Counted from the stretch's first letter, positions 36,045 through 48,317 are shown. The stretch: 64,000 bases of DNA from Tipula vernalis (GCA_958295665.1 OY282560.1:192450061-192514060), one strand, 5' to 3'. Made by a program: numbers and translations. Notes: generated by a model from the letters alone, not told the origin.

Positions 36045-36840
36045 ATGTAACGATTAATATTTATTCAGACCCATATCCATACTCCCAACCATTTCGAAGA
36101 TATTTGAAAAACTGCTCGAAAACCAGTTTAGTTTCTGAGATAAACACTCGTCTGTAAACCAAGTTTATAGAATCACAGACAATTTAGAACGTACACTGGG
36201 AACGAAAAAGATATTTTCAAGCGTTTTTCTGGATGTAGCTCAAGTATTTGATCGAATTTGGCATAAAGGATTGGAGTACTGGCTAGAACGGTGCCTTCTC
36301 AAACAATTTTATGAAACTATAAAATCCTAAATATATGACAGGCATTTCCATGTAAGATAGGCAGAACAATAGTCGGGCTTAAAAAAAATTCATCAGGACT
36401 ACCGCAAGCTACAAATAAACCGCAAACATCGATTAATATAGTAAGTAACTTTCATTCTCAAACTCAACGAAACCAAATCTGTGCATGTGAATTTTACTAA
36501 TAGTTTTATTAGTAAACTTCACATGCACAGATTTGGTTTACACTAACAGAATCCCAATTATAATTAACACTAAACGAGTTGCTTATGCAAATACGGCGAA
36601 ATATCCAGGTACGCTGAACATAAAATATACGTAGGAAATGTCCTTGCTCTTCGCTAGACACTTTGAACTATCCGGTGTACAGCTGTGAGGCTGCACCAAG
36701 AAAATGAACGTCAAAATGATGTAGACATTCTAAAACAAAGTAATTTGGAACATTGAAAATTCCCCGTGATACATTCGAAATAGGATTTTTCAAACGGGAT
36801 CCCAGTCTTAAAAGTAGGACTGGGAAATCCCAGGGGTTTC
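36045..36840 (+). pseudogene. Jockey-clade LINE ORF2 reverse transcriptase (broken)
   Basis: A well-preserved run reads R-P-I-S-I-L-P-T-I-S-K-I-F-E-K-L-L, then a stop. It is followed by F-S-S-V-F-L-D-V-A-Q-V-F-D-R-I-W-H-K-G-L (block with the first catalytic aspartate), then Y-D-R-H-F-H-V-R. The Y-A-D-D box is not found: downstream of 36420 the sequence holds a perfect hairpin (see next entry). It then resumes with K-Y-P-G-T-L-like and W-N-I-E-N-S-P-W-Y-I-R-N, typical of the C-terminal part of Jockey ORF2. The endonuclease domain is missing. Order and spacing with ORF1 support one truncated element. Confidence 0.88.
36471..36538. repeat. Near-perfect 32-bp hairpin inside the Jockey ORF2
   Basis: The arm at 36471-36502 (AACCAAATCTGTGCATGTGA onwards) and the arm at 36507-36538 are inverse complements with one mismatch and a GTTT loop. 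The left arm is in coding phase with Jockey sequence (E-T-K-S-V-H-V-N-F); the right arm is its inverted duplicate. It looks like a small foldback duplication within the element. Confidence 0.92.
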
Positions 36841-37774
36841 AAACTATTTAGTGTTTGTAGTGTTTTAGCCTAAATCCGCATAGGGAATTTAGGGATCTCA
36901 TTTTCTGTATCAAAAGTGTGATAGTAAAATCTCGGTTTAAGAGACTAATTTGAGTTTGGCCTGTCTCTTATTTCAGACTATTCGTTAGTTCCGAATGCAG
37001 ACAGTTTGAATATATCGTATATAAATGTATCCATATACGCAGCTTTTCAAGTCAAATTCGACCAATTAGGAATGAACTTAGCCGTTTCTTATCCAATTCG
37101 GATGAAATTCAGCAAGCACGACGGAAATGGGATTCTAAAATGTTTTTTGCGTAAAGTTCTGGAAAATGCCCAATTACTAACTGATTACGATGGAATTCAG
37201 GACGCATGATGGAAATGATATTTTAAAATGAAATTTTTTCAAGAGGTTTTTCCCGATTTTTGTTATTTATGCCATACTGAAATTTGCTTTGCCCAAATAT
37301 GCCATAGTGTATAACATATGTCGTGGTGTACCATATGCCATACTTAAATATGCCATAGTGACACATGCCTTATCCAACGGATCCAACCGATTATACCTAT
37401 GTAAGCATTACGATAACTTAAAATGTCTTACATATTCAGAAACAATTCTCGAGACTTCCATATTACATAATTAAGCCACAGGCGTTTTGATTTTCGAATT
37501 TTGGTAGGTGTACTGCTGAAAGTACATCGGTATATTCAAGATTTAATGAGGATTTTCGAGATGTTTAGGCTTAATCGTGAACTATTTGTGAGCCTATAGA
37601 TTTTTCAATATTATTTGAGCTTAGTTTAGATTGAAATATAGGCGTTGACATTAACATTAAGTTAGGTGAGATACTCGAAATCCGAGATCTTTGAAATAGG
37701 TAGTCTAGATGCATAGATTTAAATAACGTTAGGTTGAACTAATGAAAACTAAATCTCCATTATTATTTAAAACT
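36841..37774. other. Non-coding interval with local duplications
   Basis: About 37070-37230 holds an imperfect direct duplication sharing GATGAAATTCAG/GATGGAATTCAG, GGAAATG and TTTAAAATG-type ends about 100 bp apart. 37270-37365 has four ATATGCCATA-type units. No gene recognised. Confidence 0.5.
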
Positions 37775-38260
37775 TGTTGCTATATTTCTGGCCATAGCTC
37801 CAATATTTTTTCCTGATCATAACAGTGTGAGGCCTTGCATTGTCATAGATTAGCAGTATTTGTCGTCGACTAATCACCGCTAGATGCTTCTCAAAAAGAT
37901 TTGATTGCACTTATTGCAGCTGTTGACTATATACTTATGCTGTAACTATTTCATTACGATTCATCAGTTGAAAGTGAATAATAGCATAATACACACAATA
38001 CAATTTTCCTGCCGTAACCACTAGCCTTAGGATCTTGTGCGGTACTCAGACTTCAAGCTGTGACACTTTACCTAATTTATTAAAGTGACGCCACACATTT
38101 GGTTGAGATCTATTGAGCTTTAATGCTCGCGTTGTTTGGCGAGCGTTCTGTTCTATCAAAATTTACAATCGTTCGTCGTGCACATCTGAAGAACGGCCCT
38201 GCCTTGGTGAAAACAATCTCTCAATGTCCTTTCACTTGCCGTACCATTGTTTCCAAACTC
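37775..38260 (-). pseudogene. mariner transposase fragment 2
   Basis: On the minus strand: G-R-P-S-D-V-H-D-E-R-L, L-I-E-Q-N-A-R-Q-T-T-R, L-N-R-S-Q-P-N-V-W-R-H-F-N-K-L-G-K-V-S, the DNA-binding region with the conserved W-R-H-x-x-K-L-G-K. V-P-H follows. After a deletion that removes the first catalytic aspartate come Y-S-Q-Q-L, I-S-R-R-Q-I-L-L-I-Y-D-N-A-R-P-H-T, where D-N-A-R-P-H is the second catalytic aspartate motif. Stops and frameshifts are scattered. The D-N-A-R-P-H form points to the mariner family proper, distinct from the fragment at 34.8 kb. Confidence 0.9.
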
Positions 38261-39480
38261 CAACAACGTAATTTGTCTAAAATCCACTTTCTAATTTTCC
38301 ATTTCTAAGGCTTATATATTTTAGAAAATTTATGTATGCAGTGTCCAACTTCTAAATTAGGAATAACTAACCCATACCTGCATCGGCAAGTATTTGTAAG
38401 TATTTGTTATCCAATAATTTATTAAAAATTGTTCAAAATTTTTGAGATTATTCGATGTTTCCCAGTTATTTTTGTCTAGAAAATTTTGTTTACTTTTCAA
38501 TTGCGAGATTTTACAAGATTATTTTAGGAAAGAAAGTTAAATCCCGATTTTCGTGTGTATTTAGTGATGTATAGAGTGTCATTATTCGAAATGTTGTAAT
38601 TCATTATAAAAAAAGTAAATGTCATTATTCGTAATAATAACAGCACTTAGTTAAATGATCTTATAGAGAAACGATTTCTGAATTTTAAGATTTTTGGTTT
38701 TATCTATATTTCCAGATTTAAATAGAGTTTAGTAGCAAGTGATCAACATTTTCGAAATTATCATCATTGTGATATTTTTGAGATTAGGTTTTGCGAAGTA
38801 GATGCATTCTTGATAGAGTTTTTAATTTATTAAGTTATATATAAACTTTCCGGGATTACTCGTGTTTCTCGATATTGGTGGAAATTGGCATAGGGTTTAG
38901 TTAGATCTTAGAATTAGTGATTTATATAAGAATTTAGTTTTTATGGTTTTCAAGTTCTGCATCGATTCGAGGTATATACAGATTTAGTTAAGACAAGTTT
39001 GGAATGCGCTGAGTTGTAACTCAGCTCAGACGATGTTTTTCTAGAATAATTGATGTTTTCGGCGATCCTCGAAATAGTTTTTTGTTGAGCGACATTGGCT
39101 TAGGATTTTTAGGTTCTAAAAAATCAGAAATATGTTCCTAAAACATGTAACTAAAATTTCAAAATGTGTGATGAAAATGAAAAATATGTATTCATATTTT
39201 GAAAAGAAAACCAAAACTAGACCTTATCTTAAGAGAATTTCAATTCACTCATTAAAAAAGAGAAGTATAAAGTTTTTGGTTATAAAGTTGGATAAACTAA
39301 CTCTCCTGGGTTTGTAGCCCTAAACTATAAACTAACTCTCCTGGGTTTGTGCTGGAATAGTCTAAAAATACACTTAAAAATTTGGAGTGGTAAGCGATAC
39401 TTATTTCAAAAGAACAACATAACGGTTTAGACTAAACGATTCATGTTATTGAAGCAAGTTTTAAACTAAGAAAAACTAAA
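38261..39480. other. AT-rich non-coding interval
   Basis: TTTTCGAGAT and AGATTTTT-type words recur loosely from about 37500 to 39100, perhaps an old array. A 27-bp direct duplication (AAACTAACTCTCCTGGGTTT and following bases) lies at about 39293-39345. No gene. Confidence 0.45.
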
Positions 39481-40407
39481 TTACGCTCATATTTCTGTTT
39501 AAATCAAATGGTAATTCAAAGTCAATTTTTAATTTAAGTTGCAATCAACATTACATTCAATTACAGTTTATAATTCATATTCTTTTATACATCGTGCTGA
39601 TACTAAATAATTTTATTGTTTTATTGCAATCATGTTTCGTATTGTAATTTTTACTAATTGCGAATATCAAACTTACACTTCTCGAATCATTTTAAATTGA
39701 AAGCTAAAATTGAACTGTAAATTTTGTATTTTAAATTTCACCCAAAATTATAACAGCAATTATGTAGCAGCAACAATTATGTAGGAATTGATTCCTACTT
39801 CAATTTGGTCAAATCGAGTTTCGAACTTAGCCTACTTGTATTAAAAATATTTCAAAATTTCTGTATAATTGCAACCAAAATTTTGGAATTGAAAAAAATT
39901 TTTTTTTCAGAATTTTGCCCTCACTAAACGTAAAATTTTGCTCAAATCTATTTTATAATTGTAACTTAATCTTTAATTTTTCTCTAGCCAGTCCAATTCG
40001 AAATACAAACTCAACTTTAAAACTAAAAACTAAATTACAGTTATGTTTTTGCTCAAGTCTAAATTACTATTCAAATTCAATTTCTACTCAACATTTCTTA
40101 CATACTCAGATTTCTGCTCAAAATTCTGATAACAAACATTTTGATCCAAACTAGAGTTTTAAATTTGACTTTAACTCAGCATTTGTCATAACCAATTAAC
40201 ATTAAAGTACAGTTTGGAAGTTTAACTCAATTTTGGATTAAAATGTCACTCAAAGTTGATTTAAATCTAGATGGAATTGTGATCTAATTTTATTCTGTGT
40301 GCATCCAAGGTTTTATTCGAATCCATAAAAACCATTTTCTCTTCCGGTCTAATTCAGTCTAGTTTTCCCTTGACATATCTATACTTTGCTCCGCCTAATT
40401 TGCTCTT
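39481..40407. repeat. Second degenerate AT array, left part
   Basis: Words such as CAAATTTCT, ACTCAAATT, TTGCTCAAAAT and GTAACTCAA recur every 15-40 bp in no exact register. It resembles the 0.66-3.8 kb array in kind (diffuse, AT-rich, strand-biased), but I cannot show that they are the same family. Confidence 0.45.
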
Positions 40408-40668
40408 ATTTTTACTTTCTTTTACTCTAGTAAAATAAAGTAAAGTAATCATGAAAATTTTGGACCTTGAGATTTTTAGAGATTTATCTGTTTTACTCAG
40501 TGGACCTCAACCCTGAGTCCGAAAAGTGGGTTTCGTAATGGTGCCTGTCTGTCAGTCTTAGTCCTCTATTCAGCCCAGATGGTTTAACCAATCGAACTGA
40601 AACTTCAGATTTAAGCTTTCGTAAAAAAGTCGTGTATTGGCCACGCCTTCATTTTTTTATTTACTAGT
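40408..40668 (-). mobile_element. mini-me/INE-1-like element, copy 3
   Basis: Read on the minus strand it begins with AAAATGAAGGCGTGGCCAA, then GAAAGCTTAAATCTGAAG and TTTCAGTTCGATTGGTTAAA, then CCATCTGGGCTG. The microsatellite here is only about 20 bp (GACTGACAGACAGG). The right domain follows (CGAAACCCACTTTTCGGAC, AAATCTCTAAAAATCTCAAG) and a terminal TTTTACTAGAGTAAAA hairpin. Both domains match copy 2 at high identity. It splits the degenerate AT array. Confidence 0.72.
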
Positions 40669-41400
40669 TAAAATACACTCAGTAAATCTATTGTGCAATG
40701 TAAACTTATATTTCTCTCAAAATTTTGTGAAATCATAATTCGAGTTGTAACTCAATTTTCACTCAAAATTTTCGGTACAAATTTCTAAACTAAATTCTAA
40801 GCAAATTTTGTTGGTTCTTTAGGACCAAATCTCGTATTGCAACTCATTTCTTGCTTAATTGCAATTAAAATTATATTAAAATCTAGTTTAGAACACCAAA
40901 TTTACACTCAATTTTTTTCTCATAACCAAGTAGAATGTCCTAATCAATTTATAATCTAAATTTTCAAATCAATTTTTAACCCAAGTAACACTGTACAACA
41001 ATTTGTATTATTTAAATTCCATGTAAATGTACTTTAATCCAAAAACTTTTTCTCAATTTCTATTTTAAATTTCATTCAAAACGTTGAAAGATGTCGTGGT
41101 TCGAATTGTAACTCAATTAAAATTGTATCTGTTTAATTTTAAACTGAAAATTGATGGATTTAAAATCGGAAGTTTTTTTAAATCAACTCTATTTGTAGCT
41201 AAATTTCTGCTGAAAACTACGATTAGCTTTTGATTCATATTAAACATCATTAGTTTCTAATTCTAATCCAATTCTTAAATTTTTAAATCCAATTTAAGTT
41301 CCTACTAAAGAATTTGTTCAGTTACACTTAGGAATTCAAATTCTCATTCAGATTTTTGCTCGAAATTCTGATTCGATATGTTGAAGTTCACAAACGTATG
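40669..41400. repeat. Second degenerate AT array, right part
   Basis: Same loose CAATTTCT/ACTCAAAATT pattern as before the mini-me-like copy, indicating that the element landed in a pre-existing array. Confidence 0.45.
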
Positions 41401-41964
41401 TTGTCAAACAATATGTTGAATTTTCTAACGTGAATGGCACTCAATATTTTACTAAAATTCATGTTTGAATTCTGGCACATACGTTAACGAATAAAAACAA
41501 CAATCAGAAAATCTGCTTTTATAGAAGAACTCCTGATCGTCAAATAATGTGCGGTAAATTATTGAGATATGTATTTTAATTTGACATTTATTTTGTTCTT
41601 AATTTATTGATCTTACTTAGTGGAGTTTAGGGCAAAGTAAAATGTTTTTAACTTCTAAAAAAATATTTGTTGGCCTAAATTTAAAATTTGGCTTATAAAA
41701 TATTTTGCTTTATCAAATTTTAAGCTATGAAAGTCGAATTACGTTATTCTAGAAGAAAAATTAAAAATATAGTATATTTCGAGTAAACCATAAAATATGT
41801 GGTAAACCGTAAAATAAGTGGAAATATGTAAAAATATGCGGTAACATACTATATAGGGCTCATTCGCTTTTTTTTGTTCTAAAAAGAATAACTATCCAAC
41901 AAGTTTTTGGTTTGAATTTCCTAAAAAAATGTTTTTTACCGTTTTGTTAAGAATCCTAAGCCTA
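41401..41964. other. AT-rich non-coding interval
   Basis: Small tandem of GTAAACCATAAAATATGTG-type units at about 41785-41850. No gene. Confidence 0.5.
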
Positions 41965-42930
41965 TTTATTACTGTGATGATACTTCTCTTTTGTATTGCG
42001 CATTTTTGTGTTGAAACAATCTCAATTTCTTTACGAATGCAATGCATGCATTGCACATAATTCGAGACGAGAAATCATGATTGAAGGGCACAACCTTTGT
42101 TTTCACAACAAATAATTGAATCATAACTTTGGGATCATTTGTATAACGCACCTAAACACATGCTGTTCACGACGCTGATTTCGAACCATATCTTACACGA
42201 ACAAGTTTGAAATGAAAATTCGATGGCAATTGCAATCTTAATTATTAGCGACCACCTTGCATTTGTTTTAAGTCCCCTGTTATTGAAATTCGATGTCTTC
42301 TATATCGTACGAGAGTTTCTAATAAATCTACTTGAATTGTTGTTCGACTCTTTAAATATCGTTCAGCTTTTTGCAGAACCAACTAAAACTAAGCGAACCT
42401 TTATTGTAATGCTGTCTGGCTTAATTACTGTATGATGAGAAAGATAAAATTATTCACCATTCGATAATTCACTTGGATCACATTCGATCGTATGGTTTTC
42501 GGCAAGGTATATAGTTCTTCAGGAATTGATATATTTATTTTTTAATGTTTCATCTCCTTATAAACGATGTCTAATAGATTTTTTTTCTTCAGATTTGTTG
42601 CTCGATTAAGGAATTTTCAAGGAAGGAAAATCGAACTTTATATCTCCATTTTTCATTTCTGATGGTTGTAGTTTGAAAAAGACCACATTATTATTCGATT
42701 GTCCACATTTTTTATAACGCGCTTTATCAATATTAAGCTCTACCTAATAGATATTGGACGGTGTGCTATTCATTGTAAACCTTATGGTGCCATCATTTTT
42801 TTAGATTATTTGAAGGAAGTAATCTACACCAACAAGGAGATCTATTCTCGTTAATGTATCGAATGGTGGATCTGCTAAATTTTTGTTTTGCAACTTTTGT
42901 CACTGATAAAGTACTTCCCAAGTAACATCA
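41965..42930 (-). pseudogene. BEL/Pao pol remnant, minus strand
   Basis: Reading from right to left: N-L-A-D-P-P-F, R-I-D-L-L-V-G-V-D-Y-F (end of the BEL protease), then V-V-F-F-K-L-like residues. Next is F-Y-L-S-H-H-T-V-I-K-P-D-S-I-T-I-K-V-R (entry to RT), then T-I-Q-V-D-L-L-E-T-L-V-R-Y-R-R-H-R. The RT palm is deleted, and K-T-K-V-V-P-F-N-H-D-F-S-S-R-I (RNase H-like region, normally K-T-K-V-A-P near I-P-R-L-E-L) follows at 42150-41969. Several frameshifts. The end of the polyprotein is missing, cut at about 41965. Confidence 0.85.
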
Positions 42931-43195
42931 AATAATTTTAAAGTCAGAAAACGTAAAAAGCTTTAAATTTTTAGTTCAATATCAAAAAATCTGTTCATTG
43001 GTTTTTATTGGTTGTGATGTGTTCATTGGTTTTTACCTTGGTCGCTCGAGCCGGATATTTGTTAGAGAACAACAATATTAAAACCGTGAGTAAATTATAT
43101 CCTTAATAATTATACGTTTTCATAAAATTAGCTTTGTTCTCAACCAACCGCAATAATTTTTTGTGTGAAATATTGAAAGTAGTTGATAAATAAAA
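42931..43195. other. Short interval between two divergent BEL remnants
   Basis: Contains a duplicated TGTTCATTGGTTTTTA (about 42993 and 43020). No LTR recognised. The two BEL copies point away from each other here. Confidence 0.45.
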
Positions 43196-43530
43196 TATGA
43201 GAAAGCATTATACAATTTTGGAGATCCCGAGTCAAAAGAAGTCTGGGCTCATGAAACTGATCTAGAATATTTTCCTTCACTTAAACGGTCTTTTTAAATT
43301 TTTAAATCGAAGAAGCGATACTCGTGAATGTTTAAATTCATTCAAAAAATCGAAAGTTTTAGTATACAAAAGAGTTGGGGCCATGGTATACAAGCTGTGA
43401 TAAACATTAATGGGTGTTTTATTCTGGAGATCACTTACTGAACGTTAAAAGCTAGTTGCTAATAAAAAACTCTGCTTTAATTGCTTGTCGCCGACTCATC
43501 AAGCGGTTATTTGTCGTTCCAAATTGACCT
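43196..43530 (+). pseudogene. BEL gag C-terminal part with zinc knuckle
   Basis: L-F-K-F-L-N-R-R-S-D-T-R-E-C-L matches the F-L-x-x-R-x-x-x-L-E element of BEL gag. About 60 codons later K-K-L-C-F-N-C-L-S-P-T-H-Q-A-V-I-C-R-S-K gives a perfect CX2CX4HX4C knuckle. Translation ends at T-C-R where the mariner-type sequence begins. Confidence 0.8.
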
Positions 43531-44190
43531 GTCGCTGATGAAAACAATTGTACGGTTCAGCAATATGTAAACAAATAAAACGATCGTGTTTGGGTAGAGT
43601 TCAAATCAAAAAACAATTTAGACCAACGAATTGCTATGCGAAAGCAAGCGCCTGCATCTGTGGTGGTTTGGGCCGCGGTAAATGCCTCAAGATACTCACT
43701 ACTCGTTTATATTGAACAGGACGTAAAAGTAAATCAACAAATCTACCGTGAACAGATTTTAAACAATGCTTTGTTATCTTGGGCACGTAACCAATTCGGT
43801 AGAAACTATTAGACGCTTCAACAAGACTCGGCACCTGCCCATGAAAACGAACGTTTTCTGTAAGAAAATTTCCCAGCTTCATTTCTTCACAACAATGGTC
43901 ACCATATTCCACGGACCTAAACCCAATGGATTTTGCCATATGGTCCATCCTGCAGGCCAAAGTATTAACTGAAAAATATGAAACGGTCGACGCCTTAAAA
44001 ATTTCTCTTCGCTGAGAATTGGGCAAAATATCATCAGACCACATTCGTGCAACGTGTGAAGCTTTCTCGGACAGACTCGATGCTATTATCCGCGCTAAAG
44101 GTGGTTTTAACGATATAATAAAATTTTTAAATAAAAAAAAATTAAAATTGACACATTTACAGAATTTTTAATTGGTAACCCTTTGAGTGC
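43531..44190 (+). pseudogene. mariner/Tc1-type transposase fragment 3 inserted in BEL
   Basis: Starts at A-D-E-N-N (first catalytic aspartate region), T-V-Q-Q-Y-V-N-K, N-D-R-V-W-V. Then a well-kept A-S-V-V-V-W-A-A-V-N-A and V-K-V-N-Q-Q-I-Y-R-E. Q-Q-D-S-A-P-A-H carries the second aspartate. After a stop come L-N-P-M-D-F-A-I-W (third aspartate, frameshifted) and the C-terminal A-K-G-G-F-N. The Q-Q-D-S-A-P-A-H and N-P-M-D-F forms differ from both other mariner fragments. N-terminal DNA-binding domains are absent, so the copy is 5'-truncated. The long opposite-strand frame over 43634-44044 is its shadow. Confidence 0.87.
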
Positions 44191-45100
44191 TGACCCCTGT
44201 AATATCGGGGATCAGAATGGATAAGGAACAACAGAATCAAAGAAACCGCCAGAGTCTACTACTATATTCTAATACCAAATAAATTTGGTGAAATGAGGTC
44301 AGAAATGTTAAGCTGTATTAGACTCAGGCACATAATCATCATTTATATCGGAACGCTGTGCCAAGACGTTGGTTGTGCCTTCGACGTGAAAAGACGAACA
44401 TACAAATTACAGGATGGACATCAAGAGATGTATGGCCAAAATGTGAAAACCACATTGGAGATAGTCATAATTAAAACACACTTGCCCAAAACAAAGATTT
44501 TCCTAGAAACCAAAGGGTGAAAGAAAATTGGGAGTTAGCGAATGCTTATTTTCAAAAGCTACCGTCTATCAACATACTAATTGGTACAGGCAAATTTTTT
44601 GACTTGCTGGAGAACGGTCAAAACAGATATTCATTAGAATAATTTTAGGCCAACCATCGCCGACAACAGAGATTACCGCAACGTTTACCTTGCAAATTAA
44701 TAATTATACAAACTTGAAACAAACTTGAAGAAATTAACTGTGAAATGTTTTTTGCCAATACCCATAATAGAAAAGCTGTTGGAATATATGTGGTGAAACT
44801 ATCGTTTAAAAAGCAGTCCGCAGTCCATTCCGTTATCGACAGGTTGTCGTATACTGGAGGTTTCAAACCGTTTTATGGAGAGGGAAGCTAGCAGAGATAA
44901 TGAGGCATTACCAAATTACTCGAGTAACTTCAAAAGTAACAAATTACATGCCTCTTCAGTATTTCTAGCCATTAGAAAAATTTCATGGAGTCCGAAAACG
45001 AAGAGGTGAACAAAAGATTGCTGAAGATTTTTATGTAGGTGACCTTTTGACGGGCAGTCAAAATTGAACAAATGAATTAGCCAAATGTGGATTTTCTTTG
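44191..45100 (+). pseudogene. BEL protease and RT pieces
   Basis: Y-F-Q-K-L-P-S-I-N-I-L-I-G-T-G-K-F-F-D-L-L (44550-44610) is the protease end; a FGWI-equivalent follows. Then E-I-N-C-E-M-F-F, A-V-G-I-Y-V-V-K-L-S-F-K (RT entry). After a deletion comes D-F-Y-V-G-D-L-L-T-G-S, the RT active site with the first D of the D-D pair changed to G. C-G-F-S-L-S-K-W-K completes the block. 44191-44500 is not readable. Confidence 0.82.
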
Positions 45101-45890
45101 AGCAAATGGAAACCAAACGCCCCTTACGTTTCTAAAACTTCGGATGAGAAACTTATCAGTAGCATCTGCATTGTTAAGGTGTCGGCAATCAAAACAATTG
45201 GCCTTAAATCCCATCCGTCAAATGATACATTCACCTTGTAAGTGCAGACAGAAAGAGATTGTGTGATCAGCAGACGTAAAATAATATCCGAGTGGTCTTG
45301 TTTGTATCACCCTCTCGATTTCCTTTCCCCATTTATTGTTATTCTAAAGATATTGTCTCAGAAATTATGGTACATGACAGTGAAATGTTATCACAATATG
45401 CCAAGTGCAATGCTTGGAGGAATCATGAAAATACGACTATGAAGACAATTTCAACATTTTGAAAACATCAAAATTCCATGATTTATCAACTTCAATGGCG
45501 AGGTACAAATCCATGGGTTATCGGATGCAAGTATGATAGATATTGAGTGGTTAAGTTGAATCCTCTAAGCCTTTTGAAAACCCACCCGAATATCCTCATT
45601 TACTTAAAGCTACACATATAGTGTCAACCTAACCTTCGAAGAGTTTACTACTTTGCATTGCCAGATCGAACACATATTAAATTAACGGCCATTATGCACA
45701 TTCTCAACAGATAACGACTTTGAAATATTTACACCAAAACCTTTTTTGATTGGCATTTCTGTTGGATCAATACAACGTATGGATATTCCACAAAATCATT
45801 TTTCCAGATGGCAGACTATCCAGAGGCGAATTCAAACATTTTGGAAAAGATATTATCTAGATTCTAGATGTACAGAAATATATTTTTGAG
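45101..45890 (+). pseudogene. BEL RT tail and integrase end
   Basis: R-R-K-I-I-S-E-W-S-C-L-Y-H-P-L-D-F-L-S-P corresponds to the BEL S-x-x-A-x-x-F-D-P-L-G-L-L-x-P segment. I-H-G-L-S-D-A-S is the RNase H start. A deletion joins this to H-C-Q-I-E-H-I-L-N, R-P-L-C, F-T-P-K-P-F-L-I-G and R-W-Q-T-I-Q-R-R-I-Q-T-F-W-K-R, the end of the integrase region. Numerous stops. Confidence 0.83.
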
Positions 45891-47259
45891 AAAAAAAGGA
45901 ATTTATAAGGCGCTTAAGTTTTTAGTTCAGTGATAAGTACATTTTTACATATCTATATATCTATCACCTGATTTGTATTTTATGGTCCATTGGCTAGCCG
46001 AATAATAGGTATTACGTTGTTGTAATTCAGTTTTCGTCAACGTCGGTCAGCCGACCAGTAAGTCAACCACAGTGCAACGTTACCTAAACCCACTCGTGCT
46101 ACTTTGGTTGTTGATACAACTCGAATTCTTATATCTACACATCGATACTATTCGTTGGTACAATTCGAATTCTTTCATCTCCACGAGTTTTTTGCCGAAA
46201 ATATTAAGCAACTCTTTGCTTATTTATTGAAAATTACGTTCCAAAAACTGGCTGCCAATAACTTTGCCTTACTGCCGGTTTTGAATTATGATAATTGCGC
46301 ATTGTTCTCGGGTTTTGGGATTAATGGTTTACTAGAATACTAACTATATGTTTTGATTTACAATAATCATTACAAAAATTTGAGATATGATATTTATATG
46401 ATGAGCGTTAGTTTATTGTCATTTGATGTCAATATCACTAATGACAGAATAAAATAAATAATTAATATTGAATTAATTATGTAATAGTATGTTCTGAAGA
46501 ATAAAAAGTCATTTTGTTAGACTCAAAAGTCATTAAGTTATTTTTGAAATTAGAGTGAACGCACTATGAAATTTTCTCTCTATTATTTAATTTTAGAAAG
46601 TCTCTAATATTTCCATTGCATGAATATTACATAATTACAAAGATACAATACCAAATCGAAAACATCACAAATCTATATCATTATCTAGATAAAAATACCA
46701 CAAAATTATAAAGAGGTATAAACCCCCAAATATGGTTAACAAGGAAGATATTATTGTCTTATTATAACAACTCAAGATTATAAATATTGAAATATGTCAC
46801 GTTCACCTGTATTATCTAATACCACTTTTAATAAACTAAACCTTGTTTTTGGTTTTGACGAAACCACATAATTAATAATTTATAGTTGGTGCCGTTAATA
46901 TATAGGAATAATAAGGCGAACACATTTTTGTGAGGTGATAACATAAGTTATTGGGAAATTATATGTATAAAGCTTTTATATTAAACACTATTCGTATGTA
47001 TAGTATAATACAATAAGATGTAAGATACAATATAATGATACAGTCGAGAAACACTCACGATTTTATTTTATTTCCAAATATAATTGATTTTCCATTTCAT
47101 ATCGGTACGACTATAAACAAGTACACGTAAGTTCATATACACTTTGAAGAGTTTGTCTTAAAGTAATTCCGTAATTTTAACATTTCTTTGGTTGTTGTTA
47201 TTTTTTTATTTTATTGCTACTTTGAACTTTCATGATATGTAAATTTTCAACTTTTCTTT

Positions 47260-47294
<35 letters not shown>

Positions 47295-48317
47295 TTTAGA
47301 TAACTTTTGCGTGATGTTGTAAAGGGAAACGTATATGTTTATGTCGGTACTCGTATATAACTAAATTTGTAATACTTTTTGAATAAATTGTTGTGTATAA
47401 TGTGGTATAAGACTATCGCAGCAAAGAAATTTAAATTTAAAAAGCATTTCTAGATTTCATTAATTTTGAATTCAAAAAAAAAAAAATAAAAAAAAATAAA
47501 ACGAACGAAATGAAGTTTAAATAGCGATTTGTGGTAAGCTTAAAGAATTTTTTTTTTTTTTTGTATATACCATGAAAATAAATAAGCTGAATATATGAAT
47601 ATAACGGGGTAAAAAATTTAAATAATCAAACGGAAAATTTGTTGTACGCGGCTGTTGTTGTTGGTTCGATATACTAAATTTTAATATGGTCAGTGACTTG
47701 GACAAATTTTGGTTGATGCATTTCCCAATTATGTGTACTGTCGTTTTATATTATTATCCGATATTATATTTTTACATGAATATTTTACAAATATTCCAAT
47801 AAACCATAGAAATATTGTACAGTCCGGATTGTTCATTTGGAAATGATAAAACTTTTATTTTTAAATACTGTGGTCCTCACTCAGCAGTGCCGTATAGATA
47901 ATAAAAAATAAATTTCCTAACGATATACTGAAAATGCAATTTTAAGAAATTAAGAAAAACCACACTAAAATTAAAGAATTTAGTGGGTGTCAGTCGTCAG
48001 TGTTCAGCCAAAAGTTTCATGGACAGCGTTGAAGAATTTTGTTAATTGTTATACGTGGCAAAAGACATCGTTCTACTTTCTCGTGGCTAACTGTGGATAA
48101 AAAACGGATTCCTTAAAATTTGTTAATAGCAATTGTAACGACATGAGTCGCATGAGTGGCATATATTCAGAGCCTCGGCATGGTCATAATAAGCGTGAAG
48201 ATTCCCGAGGTTAAGTATATGCATTGCGAGACCATGCTAACTAGCACAAAAAACCTAACCAGATAGGAAGGAGTAGATAGGAAACAGATGGAATTTAACC
48301 GATGGATGGTCTATGAA
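45891..48317. other. AT-rich non-coding interval
   Basis: A 79-codon frame at 46104-46343 has no recognisable motif. Near 46840-46890 an AATAAA-rich stretch followed by TTGGTGCCG could be an LTR end with a primer-binding-site-like start, but no matching partner LTR is visible. Long poly-A at 47262-47291. No gene. Confidence 0.5.

Larger units (their letters stand above)
43196..45890 (+). mobile_element. BEL/Pao retrotransposon remnant, plus strand, with mariner insertion
   Basis: Order: gag end (43196-43530), mariner-type fragment (43531-44190), protease (about 44500-44660), RT start, RT active-site end, RT tail, integrase end (to about 45880). Large blocks of RT, RNase H and integrase are missing. 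No LTR identified on either side. Confidence 0.82.

Noticed and set aside
43634..44044. A 136-residue minus-strand frame
   Set aside because: It lies antisense to the mariner-type transposase, whose plus-strand motifs are unmistakable; the frame is a shadow.
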